A DNA stretch of 64,000 bases, from positions 210,844 through 274,843 of the forward strand of contig KL197722.1 of the NCBI GenBank assembly GCA_000697665.1, written 5' to 3'. The translations under genes and the position numbers were made by a program. Of this stretch, positions 25,966 through 37,963 are shown piece by piece (positions within the stretch are counted from its first letter, which is position 1; the number at the start of each line of letters is the position of its first letter). The notes beneath the pieces were generated by a model. The model was not told the origin of the DNA, ran no database searches, and saw nothing but the letters and a program-made list of their open reading frames with translations. The DNA comes from Jaapia argillacea MUCL 33604. Taxonomy: Eukaryota > Basidiomycota > Agaricomycetes > Jaapiales > Jaapiaceae.

Positions 25966-28890
25966 ATGACGGACAGTGTACAATCTGCGGACTTGGCTGA
26001 TTCTCTATACGAGGAGTTGATACAATCCATACGGGGCCCGCTATATCGACGCGACGATCCTAGGTATGTGGTTGAAGCCTTGAACTGCTGCTGGTCCCTT
26101 TCTTGACCGCCACCATTATCGCAAGTTATGGAATACGGTCGAAATTGTTCAATGGCAACGTCAAAACTTCGGCCAAGGCGGTTGTTTGCCCCTTTGACGC
26201 CCAAGATGTCAGCAAGTGAGTAATCTGGAACTCGCCTACCGCCTGCCTCGGATGACGAGCCCGTCGCAGGATAGTGTTGTTCTGTTCCAAGTACGACATT
26301 ACACTCTCTGTGAAAGCAGGGGGTTACGGTACTGCAGGTTGGGCAGTGAATGGCGAACTTATCGTCGATCTGTCCAAGTTAGTGGACATGGATATCGAGG
26401 CTCCCCTTGATGAAGATGGCGGTTTCACCAGCTTGCGCGACGTAGCGTCGACAGTCGGTAAGGGCAAGGGGAAAGTCGGCTCTTCCGCTCCCATTCGCCC
26501 ACCTGCAATCAAAGCCGACTCGTCGAAGAGGAAAAGGCAAGAAGTCGACGATGAAACCGAAGCGCTGAACGCTCGCCGAATCGAACTTCGGTCTTATGAT
26601 AACGCTTCTCTTGCCGTCGCGTCGTTCTTCAAGGGACCTCCACTACCCGAGGATCCAACTGGTGAGCTACCTCGTCAACCGCCGGGTATTAGGCGACGTT
26701 TGGATATTTTCCGGGATGGCGATGCCCTCATGGGTTTTGTATCGCCTGTAATGGAAGCTCGCCAGACCTCCTCTGAGTCCAACAACAGTACCAGTGCAAA
26801 CAGTGGCAGTAGCGAGGCTGGTGGCCAATCATCGACAGACGCGACGTCTCCCGCTACCTCGACGGGTGATTCCTCTGAGGAGAAGGAGAAACCCTTTGGA
26901 CCCGCTGGGGGATCTGACCCTTTCGGTTACATGTCGATGAACCCTGGCCCTTCGGCTGTACACCAGACGCCACGAGCTCTTGTGACAATAGGAAGGCCCA
27001 ATGCTCCGGCTGAACGTGCACCTCAGAACGTTGCTGCTGATCCGTTCGGTTATATGACCGCAGGTAGTGGAGGACCTTCTTCGGTCCAAGCTCCATTCTC
27101 TTCTCGCCCTCAGAACAGCGCAGCACGATCGTCTGCTGGCTCGTCCATGTTTTCCTCAGGTTCTGACCCGTTCAGCTACCTGAGCTCAAACCAACCAGCA
27201 CCCCCCATCCCGACATTGCCACCCACATTTTCGGCCATTCGATCAGGCCCGATCCTTCCTACCTGGCTGTCTCATTCTCACCATTCCCTTCCGAACCCTG
27301 TTTCGCAGGCGGAACCAATACACAAGTTTGCATACGTGACTGTTGGAGCTGGGAAGCTGCAGAAGGAAATGGATATGTACACGGCTGAGCACCCTCTCGA
27401 GGCTCGAGGGTTGACCGGAACACTTACTCATGTTCCATACCACGTTCCATCGTGAGTGACACCTGCATCAGTTACCCGCCGCATTATTCTGATCCATGGA
27501 TTGGTTACAGCGCAGCGCATCCGGTGGGCTCATCAAATTTGATTCTGGGTGGCTTTGGGTTCCTTAGCCGCCTGCACGGGTTGAGCATCGACAACCTGGT
27601 TGAGGTGGAAATGGTCATCCCTGACGGGCGAATTGTCTATGTGAGCGAGAAGGAAAATTCTGGTAAGTTTCGCCGCGTTGGTACTCTTTCCATCGATATC
27701 AGACCATCTTACCCATTCTGCGACACAAGATTTGTGGTGGGGTATGAGAGGCGCTGGACCTGCTTTTGGTATCGTGACGAGATATAAGGCGAAGGCGTAC
27801 CCCGTCCCTGTAGTGTTTGCGGGGAATCTTATTTAGTATGCATTCACTTATCCCTTCCGGCGCGATAGATATATCTTGCTGATCCTCCCCATCCTTAGTC
27901 GTTTCCACCGTGCTACCGCGCCCTCGCTCATTAAACATTTCCGCGACTGTGTCAAAGGAGCTCCTCGTGAACTGTACGCCAATGTCCTTCTCACCGCCGG
28001 TCCAGCCGACCAAGATTCTCTCGTCGTCATCCAAATCTGTTATGTTGGTCCGAAGGAGCAGGGGCAAGTGTTCTTGGAAGCCATCTCTAGTTGGGATGGG
28101 GAGAGGTGTCTTTTGAACGAAGTCAATGAGAAAGCTTTCCTTGATCAACAGGATAGCGTCGCTCAGGTACTGAGAGCCAAAGGTGCGCATATAGTTGCTC
28201 TTACTGTTAACCCGTCGTTGACAATGGGATGTGGTTGAGTAGCGGGAAGGAACTGGTTTATTCGATCTCAGCTTATTACATCCTTGCCTGATGAAGTTAT
28301 CAACCAAACTGTGATGCAGTTCGCCGATACTCCCATAGGATGCAGTGCGTTACGTCTCCCTTGAAAGTGTTGTGATGGTTGATAATCGATTTGCCAAATT
28401 AGCTTGGTTGTTCGAGCTTGCCGGAGGGGCCATCACGGACTTCGAAGATACCTGCGTTCCAAAGTCTCAGCGTGAGGCCACTTTCACCGTTGCCACCCTT
28501 CATCAATGGGACATGGACGTGGATGATCCCCGATGCAGAACATCTGCAGAGATTGTGGGTTCTCGACTCCTGTTCATGGCAGACTGTTGGCTGATAACTT
28601 TGTAGTGGATCAACGAGACCTTGTCGCCAGTTTCGACGGGTGCGCCGTACCCAAGCGTAAGTCGTATTGGTGCTTCGTACTGCTCATTTCCTTATGCCAC
28701 GCGTTTCCAGTTTTTGGGTCGACATGAACCACCGTCCCGTACAATGGCTTGCTACGGCGAAAATTGGGGTCGACTCTGCGACCTCAAACGCAAATATGAT
28801 CCAACCAACATGTTCAAGAATACATTCTGGCCTGTAGACACGGCCTTCGAAGCTGTCGAATCGTCCCTCCATGAGCCACCCTCTCCATAA
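25966..28890 (+). CDS. FAD-linked oxidase (PCMH/BBE-like) with a large disordered insertion
   Basis: Ten exons (25966-26063, 26126-26215, 26270-27451, 27511-27662, 27730-27835, 27899-28182, 28243-28344, 28403-28554, 28606-28656, 28711-28890) join in frame to 798 residues. The FAD-binding fold is seen at residues about 45-105 (KAGGYGTAGWAVNGELIVDL) and again from about 412 (YVTVGAGKLQKEM, LILGGFGFLSRLHGLSIDNL, WWGMRGAGPAFGIVTRY). The C-terminal BBE motif is YGENWGRLCDLKRKYDPTNM. Such enzymes oxidise alcohols, sugars or alkaloid-like substrates. The His that binds FAD covalently in berberine-bridge enzymes is Tyr here (GGY), and the partner Cys is missing, so FAD is probably non-covalent. About 300 residues of Ser/Pro/Gly-rich sequence with three DPFGYM-like repeats split the FAD domain. 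No signal peptide is visible. The substrate is unknown. Confidence 0.85.
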
Positions 28891-29265
28891 ACCCTCTCCT
28901 GTTGTCGTAAAATTAACTCAACATCTGTTGACCAGACTTGATTGCTATTCCTCGCATCTTGGTTTTATCTACTTGCTGTCGTTGTTCTATTTATAATGGA
29001 GTTCTGCGTCTTCCGCCCAAATCCCAGGGTCTTCCACAAGAGTAATATACAATGGGAAACTACAAGATATTGTCCACGAATGAGAGTTGAGATACAAAGA
29101 TGAGACCAGGAGTTTGAAAAGAGTGGAACATGAGTTTTGGTTCTACGCTACCAACAAACGGCGACCGGTAATTGAGAAGTGTTCAGAGAGGATATCGATA
29201 GCAAAGGTCGTCGTGACGAAGACGGATGAGGGTGTTGGTGCGATGGGTATGGGAAACCGTGGACG
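28891..29265. other. Convergent intergenic region
   Basis: Lies between the 3' ends of the oxidase (+) and the membrane protein (-). No coding signal; probably the two terminators. Confidence 0.4.
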
Positions 29266-31996
29266 TCAAACTTCCATGGTAGAAGAGTCATCTTCCATGT
29301 CGAAGAAATCTGGTCGAGAATGAGCCCAGTCAACATAACGCCCGATGGGGTGACAAAACTCAAACTCACCGATAGGGGACGTGAAGGTCGTAACCTAACA
29401 AACCATTCAATGGATGTTCAAACTAGGAGTGCGCATATTGGACTCACGTAGGGATGTAAATTAGAATTAGACCGAGATCGAGGTATATCTTGAGATTCTC
29501 TTCCAGTGGGACGCCGTCGATATGGAGGAGCTATATTATTATGCTGAGATGATTCTGCTTCTAACCCAAGTCCGAGCTCCTGCTCAGACGAAGCTTCAAC
29601 CACAACCCCCACATCAACCATCCTCCGACTGGCTCTCTTCGAAGGAGGCACATCAGCGTCGAGCATGATTTCAGAACCAGGGGAGTATGGATGAGATTGA
29701 GGGTAATGATGGAAGTAACTTCCAGAGACTGAAGAGGATGCTGGGTGGGAGGTCGGTGGATGGGATATGTGATGATGGTATTCATCATCGGATATAGAGG
29801 GTAGATGGTCGTTGAAAGCTTCAACGGACTTCGGTGAGGGGGAAGGATCTGAGAGAGGTTTGGCTTTGTAGCCTGATTCCTTGGTGATGGAGCGAGGGAA
29901 GAAGATCTGGCCCCATGTTCATGAGGGTGAGTTTTGACAAAAGTGATGATCAAGTACTCACGAGCAGGGTAATCGTGGACGACACGAAAGCACCTAGGCC
30001 AGCGATCATTATCATGAAATCTGTGAAAAGACCGGGGTCAAGAAACCGCCGTTTGGATGAAGGATAGAGTCTCACCAGACCAAAATCTGAAGTGCAGAGA
30101 CATCAGCGATGTGGACAGAAGAGAGGTTGCACAGCACCACTTACGGATTCATGATAATTCTGTGTCGGCCTTGGATGCCGTCAAGGGCCAAGACCAGTAA
30201 TGGAACGGACACCATAAAACGGAAAACCACTCGGACGACCTTCGAAATACCCAAAGATCAGCATATGAACGCAAATCATGCATGCATGAATCTTACATTG
30301 AGCTGGAAAAATAACGTTAGCCGAACAACGACGTCGGGTTCTGCTCCTTCCACTTTCACGTATCGCAAGAAACCAGGGAATCGAAAGAGGACGTGGATGA
30401 AAGCGACGTTGGTCAGCGTCGACGCTACTGATCCGACTAGGAAGATCCATGCCAGACACTATCGACAATTAATCAATACGAATTTGGATTCATTGACAGA
30501 TGGCGTGATTGGGAAGATTGGCGGGGGAGAACACTGACCGTGCTGAGATCACGTCTGGTGATTAGCGTCGTCAGAGGCATTCCGACAACAGCCACCATAC
30601 TTCCTGTACAAATGAGGTGATGAGTTAGCGAGGGAGGAATAACCGGTCGGGATTCGGGGCGGGAAGCTCACCAATGTACCAAAGGCGAAACTCCCCACTA
30701 CGGAACCACTCGCGTTTCCGGGGACCTTGGTGGAGTAAGAAAAGCCAGAATGCGAACTCTGACTCGGAAATGAATACCGTGCGAGGACACGAGGAATTAA
30801 ATTCTCACCTTCTAAGTGGGTCACCCTATATAACCGTGGTGAGGTTGAAAAACAGAATGGGGGACGAAAACAGGATAACGTACAACTCGAATGACCAGCC
30901 CACACTGAAGACAAAGTAGAGGGGAAGGACCCAGGCGATCGAGCTCGCTCGCCAAAGCTCAAGGGGTCGGGGCGTGACTATGAAACGTCGGTTAAGCTCT
31001 AGTTCAACCATTAACCCAACAAAATCATACTTTGGCCTTGGGGCAAGACGACGTATCCTGAATAACACAATCGGAACTCCGTCTCGCGTCCGGAGCAGAA
31101 AAGACTTACCTTCTTTGAATTTGAGGACGGTCATAGCAACACCAAAGCAAATGAGCAGCGGCACGGTGGCCAGATATGAGTACTGCAAGGACGACGGTCA
31201 AAAATCTGCCACGGTATGGACACAATCGATACGTACGGTCATTACACGCTTGAAAGTTCCTGGCTGTCGACCGGCGTGCCATCTAATGCACTTGAACCTG
31301 TCATACAACCAGAGGTGAACGATATGGAAGATCTGAAACTACAACCAAGCCACAGATCCCCGGTCAGCCCGCAACTCTAGTCAAACAATTCAACTGACGA
31401 CACATACGAGAACGGACAGGATCGCCCATAGTAAGAATGCAGTTGGAGAGCCAACGCTCATGAAAGGGAAACAGCAAACAGATTGTTGAAAAGCGTGTAT
31501 GAAGCCAGGTTTGCGATAGAAAAAATTACAAGAGAAAACGTTGACGAGCCGACAATTCAATGGAGGAAAGTTGTGTTGATCATTCCGTAACTGCAAACTG
31601 ATGCCGAGGCCTTTACCCCGCATTTTCGGTGCCTGTACGTCACAGCCACCGACTCGGTCCGGCGTTCGAGGCACATCTTCCCCCAACATGGCACACGACC
31701 TCAATTTCGTCCAATACGAGATGAATGAAAGTGGGCAAGATAGACAAGCGTTTAACACGCCTAACAGATAAGGGGTTGGTCGAATAGGATGATAATTCGT
31801 GGAACTCGGGCCCTCAAAATGCGGAAACATTCTCCGAAGTTCGGAACGAAGTCAAGGACAAACGATCCGGAAAGCTGCAACATCGCGATGACGACGAAGC
31901 CCATCATCATCAACCTCCGAGCCAATTGCACCTCATCATCCAAACAAGCCGCGAAGCATTCTGGAGGCAAAACTGGACTCGGCTACGTGCAAGCGA
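29266..31996 (-). CDS. Multi-pass (probably seven-helix) membrane protein of agaric type
   Basis: Many short exons on the minus strand assemble into a hydrophobic protein. It begins with PPECFAACLDDEVQLARR, then a helix MMMGFVVIAMLQLSG, then SPTAFLLWAILSVLV. Next come DRFKCIRW...GRQPGTFKRVMT, helix YSYLATVPLLICFGVAM, IAWVLPLYFVFSVGW, and AFWLFLLHQGPRKREW. Further helices and FPRSITKESGYK follow. The tail is cytosolic, Ser/His-rich and acidic. The C-terminus is built by three small exons ending FTSPIDFFDMEDDSSTMEV at 29266. The architecture matches an uncharacterised GPCR-like family I know from mushroom-forming fungi; no ligand or G protein can be assigned. The 5' end is unresolved: no in-frame ATG precedes PPECF without another upstream exon. 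Confidence 0.6.
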
Positions 31997-32147
31997 CGAG
32001 GAGGTTATCAGATATTGTTGGTCTGATGCGGAGATAATAAGCGAGGATGGCAAATGGTCGAGGGGCTGGAGAGTGGGAATGTGAGTCAATTTTATGAGTC
32101 GAGGACGGCGAGGGGCCGGGATGGGTGATGGGGTGACTTACTTGGGG

Positions 32148-33175
32148 TCATTCATCCATGTCAAAGTCGGATCCCTCGGCCTCCTCTTCGTCATCGTCGT
32201 CTTCACCAAAGAAATGGTCTTGCTGAACCTCCTCTGGCGACTCGTCCGTCTTCGACCTTTTACCTTGCTTCTTCTGCCCTAGTGCTACACCAACTTTCCG
32301 AGCATCAGGGTCTCCAGCGGGTCGGCGATGGTTTGACCCAAGGTGCAACTCCGGCTCCGAACTAAGCTCCCCACTCCCCATCCTCTCACGAGTTCGAGCT
32401 CGCAGCTCCTGTCTCTTGAGGTCCGTTTTGGCGTCCTCCTTGTTCGCCTCCTGATCTGTCGCGGGGGCTGCACCCTCGCCGTGACGGACCTCTGGAGGGA
32501 ATAGAGAGATGTATTTCTCGAGACGAGGATAATACTGCAGTAAGAATAATGATAAGAATAAATGTCAGCGAAAAGGAAACACAGAAGAACAAAATACATA
32601 CTAGGATGTAATTTAGGTCCACTCTCAGCTCCTTCAAAGCATTCTGGAGCTTCTTCCTCGACGATCCTGAGAGATCGTCTTCAGAGAGACGTGTCTTGGT
32701 CTGACTGATCTTCCGACACACTTTCTGTCGTTCTAAGACGATCATCAACAACCCATCCAAATAGGAGAGGACAATCGGGCAGGGAAGAATTCCTCACCAA
32801 AAAACTTAATCTTATGATACCTAACAGCCAACGTCCTCTCCTTCTTCGCTATCTCAGCTTTTGCCAAGTCGCCTTCTAAGGACTTCAACCGTCGTTCAGT
32901 CGCAACTCGGACATCCGCCGCCAAGTTATCCTAGGAGGTGAGAAGTGTCTGCATTGATGAAAAATTGAAGAATAGAATGTAATGGGACGAACTTTGGCGA
33001 GTAAGCGACGAGTCTGTCTCAATTGTGATTTCAATTTCTGGACTCCTGGTAGAGCACCATTCGACGGTTCCTGCGCTCGCGGCCGTCTTGATTTTGATTT
33101 GCCTTTAGGATCGTGCGGAACTGGTGCTGATAAAGAGGATGCATGGTTTGACGCCCCCGTGCGGCTTGGAGCCAT
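32148..33175 (-). CDS. EFG1: rRNA-processing protein EFG1
   Basis: Four exons on the minus strand (33175-32993, 32930-32798, 32732-32602, 32534-32148) give 277 residues in frame. The conserved block spans exons 1-3: LPGVQKLKSQLRQTRRLLAK, then DNLAADVRVATERRLKSLE, KKERTLAVRYHKIKFFERQK and VCRKISQTKTRL. This long charged helical core is diagnostic of the Efg1 family, which acts in nucleolar 18S rRNA maturation and 40S assembly. The C-terminal half is charged and ends in an acidic run (FFGEDDDDEEEAEGSDFDMDE region), as in other family members. The length is normal for a fungal Efg1. The start ATG at 33175 is followed by a basic disordered leader. The 5' end lies about 220 bp from the 3' end of the next gene on the same strand. 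Confidence 0.88.
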
Positions 33176-33396
33176 TGAGCTGGACAGTGTCTAGCGAATA
33201 TCGAGGAAATTTTGGGATGCGAATGGGATACGAAACGGTAAAGCGGTAAGGAAAACCTGAGGGCGTCGTTGATTGGTTGGAAAATCGGGCCGGAGTAACC
33301 GGCAACAAACTTGCTGAACTCGATGGTATTCGCACTGAGAGGCTGAGAACGGTAAACTACACAGTACATGGCATTGTGGTAGTATAATCGATTCGC

Positions 33397-35655
33397 TTAT
33401 GAGTTGGAAATACCGAGATCTGCGAGCAGCTCCATATGGGGTGAAGTCGGTGATGGCGTGCCCGAATTCTTTCGACGCCTGGCTTCCTGTTTCGTTGCGT
33501 TATCAAAATTGTGTGGGTGACCATGGCCGCTTGGAGAGGGTCGCCCACTCGAAGGAGAGAATTGGGCATGGCGTGCAGGGGAGGCCCGAGGACGATCGAC
33601 AGGAGATGGCTGAACATGACTAGCGGGAGATGGCCGAGTGGGGCCAACAGGAGAAGGTCGATTCGGTGATGGCGCTGGCGTGTATGAATTGGCACTCTCA
33701 ACATCAACTATAAGTCCATCGTTATCTCCAGACCCCATGGTTCGGGAGCGAGGACCTGACCCGCTCCTGCCTTTTTTCACAGGTTTTCTCAAGTAAGATA
33801 TCTGGGAGCTATTTGATTGGACGCTGCGTTGAGGTTTTTGTGCGTTGTTCTGCCAATGTTGGGTGTTTGCAGTTGTATCAGCTGAGCGATCGTTTCGTGG
33901 AGGAGTTTCCACGGGTGGAGGGTTGTGTTGTATGTGTTCGACTCGTCTGGGTGCAGGGTGAAGGTCGGGTGGATCTGTTCCCCCATGCTCGCCTCTGGGA
34001 TTTGAGGGGCCTGGCTGCGAGAGCACGGGTCGTTGGTTGAAAGGGGATGGAATAATAGGTGGCTGCAAAGCGTGGCTGTCATAGGCCGCCGCCGGTGGTG
34101 TCCCGCTGATCTTAGGAATGGGGAAGATGTCGACAAACACCGGCCCTAAGCCGTCATCTCGATGCTGTATCAATGGTCGTCAGTGAGGACCAGTACATAC
34201 GCAAGTCTACAACTCACCTGAAAACAGATGATATTAAACCTCGAGATCAAAATTCGGCGGGGTGGCCAGGTCAGGTTAAATTCTATCTTGAAGTACGGTT
34301 GGTGCACTTTTCCGAGACTCCCGACGAAACCATAATCTGGGATATGTTCATCAACCTGGTTTCCGGTACGTGGATTCCCCGGTGGTTTGATCATAGCAGC
34401 TTTAACATGGCGACCGTCAAATTCAGCGGTGGTCTCGCAAGCTATGGAACTGAAGGAACTCAAGTTCACGGTTTCGATAAGTGTCGCCTTCTCATCTCTC
34501 GCGTAGATCAACTGGGTTCCAAAGACACCCAGTGGTGGCGGACTCTCTGTCTCACCGATGTTGCCAAGGTCGACAACTATACATTCTGGCGGGGATTTAT
34601 CCCAGTCTGACTGGGCCGGCCTAGTACCCAATGGTGTCCTCGTGAACACAGTGATGGCTAGAAGGAGGGCATATTGAAAACGACCCCTCCGTGAGAGGTG
34701 ACAGGTCACGACAACGGCAATTGTGCGCTGGTCAGCGGTTGATGCGACGCCATTGTCGTCTTGACTGTAGATATCGATGCCGATAATCGCCGGTGCCGGT
34801 GACTTCACGAAGTGTGGCATCTTGAAAGTGTGACGGTCGTGGGTGGATAATGAATAGGCTACGAGTACCGCCGGATGGACGGGATTTTTCTTGGGAGGGC
34901 TCTTGAGAGCGAAGAGGAGTGTGTCCTCGTTGAGGAAGGTAAATGCACAAGCAGTCTCGAAAGGTCGGGAGCCGTGCAAAGAGGACTGGAGATCATCTGA
35001 TCAAAATCTGCTCCTACGGACATATATCAATATACTCACGAAAGTTAGGGTCGGAAGAGCTCCTCTGTCCCGGCGCCAGTTGATGGCCAGAATCTCTTGT
35101 TCAACAGCAACATTAATCTGAATGCCAATGTGACGACCCTGAATGCAGCTATAGACAGACGCCTATTCGAGAGGCCGATTCGCCGAGAAAGCATGCAGGA
35201 GGCCCACATAATTGATAATACTATCACTATCTGCGTCATGATGTGTCTGGATAGTCTGGGGCGTCATTTCCAAGCCCGCAAATGAGAGACAGCGCAGTGC
35301 GATGGTCGGTGGTTGGTCTGGTAATGCTAGCCTGAATTAGCCCAGTTTTCAGCATACGGAATGGTCGAATAGAAGGAAGAGAGACTTGCCGGAGGGTAAC
35401 CAGGACCAAAAGATCTTGATCCGGATCAATCGCAAAACCGGCGGGTACAAAGCCCATATTATACTCGTACGACTTCTCTTGATCTTTCAAGTGACGCCAT
35501 TTCAGAGTCTTGCCTTCTATAAAGGCGAGTATGCCGCCATAGACACGGGCGGACGCGCAATCTGGCATTCGGAATGACATTATGGCCAGGGAGGGATGGT
35601 TTCGATGTCGTGGGATTAACTCTGGGCAGAAGTCGCAGCTATGGAGCCCTTCCAA
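33397..35655 (-). CDS. Beta-propeller-like protein of the agaric F-box family, F-box not visible
   Basis: Minus-strand exons read VYGGILAFIEGKTLKWRHLK, GFAIDPDQDLLVLVT, then a segment at 35240-35040 (GIQINVAVEQEILAINWRRD). Exon 34170-34979 follows (ACAFTFLNEDTLLFAL, IIGIDIYSQDD, VDLGNIGE, FGTQLIYARDE). A GTGAGT...ATACAG intron leads to exon 33397-34150, which is a Pro/Ser-rich tail with SPVGPTRPSP-type repeats ending LLADLGISNS. The phrase order (a propeller strand after 'DPDQDLLVL', then 'IEILAINW') resembles the C-terminal half of the large agaric F-box protein family, in which the propeller would recruit substrates to an SCF ubiquitin ligase. I could not find an F-box or a convincing ATG upstream of 35655, so the gene may be 5' truncated or miss an exon. 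Confidence 0.5.
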
Positions 35656-37963
35656 TGAGGATGTCCTTGTGCAATACGAGAATGAGGTATCGGTTGGGTA
35701 ACGGAATGGGGGAGACCGGCTCCGGGTGTTGTAGAATAGCAGAAGGAGTAGAGGGATTCAGGTCGTACCGTCGCAGAAAATGGGGATTATGGAGAAGGGG
35801 GATATTATACTGCCCTGAATGAAAGGGTAGACCATAGAACTGCCCAAGTTATATGAGGAGCCGCGACAAGATTGCGGAGATGAAACAACAAAAGGGGCTA
35901 TGTCGATCAATCATATGTCGGGAAGTAACAATCCATCATTCCCGACACTAAAAGCAAAGATATCAACGAGGTGGGGACAACTGGGCTAATGATAGGAACC
36001 ACAAGTTTGGTCTTGACAGTGCAGGAGAACAAAAGCACCTCACAAGAAAGGGTCTGAACAGCAAGGGAGAGCACAGAGCTCGAATTCATCAGATTCAACA
36101 ATAAAGACGACAAGGCAGGAGACAACATGGATCAAATCTTCGCGACATACCTCGAGGTGGACCCACGAAAGCAAACCGTGACATTGATCCAGGAGACAAT
36201 ACTTGGTAACTGCCAAGAGTCCAAGACGAGTCAGAAAATAGCGAGGACGGGAGGATCACGAGATTTCTTCATCCAGAGGTAGAATGTGGGTGAGACTCAA
36301 GGTACCAGTCGGGTGGATTCAGATCCTGCAGGACTGGCCCGGCGAGCTCTCAGAATCGGAGCAGTTCCTGTCGAAGCTAGATATTCCCTGACTGCTGACC
36401 CTCACGGCCGATACACTTCATGGTGGTGTTTTGATAAGGTGAAGGTGCTTGTCTCAGAGAAGGGAACGAGTCGGACATTCTCGTCGAGTCGTAGTCACTC
36501 GTGCACAGGTCGCCCAAGTCCGCGTTGGACTGCTATGGACCATCATGTGATGTCTGACGTCACGCGTCAGGGTGAAACCTCAGGCCCTACCCTCCGAGGT
36601 CCTCTTCCGAGCTCTTTATACCCTGGCGAAATATCGGTTTCCGAGATACTTACTTCAAGTCAACTGGACGTTTCGATAAGTCCTTAGGTCCTAGTACTCG
36701 GCTACTGACTAAGAAACCTGCGGTGACCATCCGGTACCACGATCATCCAAGCAAAATCTCCACCAAGTAGGCCCACCGACGTCCCCACTGTCAAGTGGAA
36801 CAATCACACACGAACCCTTCTCCCATCCAAGATTCACGTGATTTCACATTTGTGATTCTATAGAAGCCCGTCTACAATTCCCCTCGTCTTTCCGACCTCC
36901 CGGTTCCATAGCTCATGTCTGGTTACTGGCAGTATTCTCGGCGCACGAAACTCATTTTTTGACAGCAGCGAGTTGCACTGACTGAGACTACCATGGCTCC
37001 CAGGTGGATGATGCAGGCCTAGGATGATGTGTATTCTGATCGGTTCTTGGGAGTTTTGATTTCGGACTCTTCGACGAGCGCGTATCCTTTCCTCTCCTCC
37101 TGCTGGTGACCATTTCCTGGCTCTGTGCTGTCCTCAGGACCCTGGGACGCGCGAAACCTAGGCGATTCCGTGACGGAGATAGATGTGCTGACTGAGCTAT
37201 GGTCGTCAGTAGACACATATGACGACAGCGATTTTGAACCCCTTATACCCTCATGCCTAGTTTTCTAAGGCTGCAAGCCACATCTCTTGACAGTCTGATC
37301 TGGGAGTGACGCATTGGGGTGAATCGGGTTGCTGGTCGATTAGAGTTGACTGGGGGATACACTTTCCGTCGCGGTGGGCGAAGCATTGTCCCAACTCCCA
37401 ATTCCGATCTTGGATTAGTGTCCTCGACAGGATTCAGCATGCACTATCCGTAGGAAACCGAAGTAATTTCATCGACGCATAGTAAGCTATTGTACAGTCG
37501 TAAGTTGGTGGAACAGTGGTACAAAGAACAGACACGTGAAGGAGCATACCAACATGATCTGCGGAGTCGCACGAAGGATCGGGTGTACATGATGAACAAA
37601 TACAACAGGCGAGAATCGATGGTACAACTGGGATTTAGCACAAAAGGTAAAAGACGCAGCAGTGGAAATAGAAGATAAGTTATCGTGGTGATTGAGGACC
37701 TCGCAGGACCTGTTATTGCCTCGAGGTTCATAGAAGATATTGGATGAGGCAACGTGGAGGAGTAGCGCCGAGAGTCAACGATGTGGGGCAATCGAGCCGT
37801 AGGGTTGATGGAGAAGTAGATTAAGTGAATGGCGAGATGAATGTGAAAGGCATGCGGGTGACAATAAATATGACAACGATGGGCTCTGGTATTGGGGTGG
37901 GTGGGTCGGGGGGCTCCTGTTTCGAATGAGGCCATTCCGGAAGGAACGAACCTCAAGATCTTC
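35656..37963. other. Gene-poor interval, 2.3 kb
   Basis: No gene is supported. Weak candidates are a plus frame at 36286-36687 opening with GTG, a minus frame at 37019-37216 with a polar C-terminus-like sequence (STSISVTESPRFRASQ), and a minus hydrophobic frame at 37444-37977. None has a recognisable domain or clear splice sites. Promoter-like DNA with GATTTCACATTTGTGATT occurs near 36840-36860. Confidence 0.4.

Noticed and set aside
36915-36962. Short frame MSGYWQYSRRTKLIF after promoter-like DNA
   Set aside because: Ends at once in TGA and no downstream exon could be joined.
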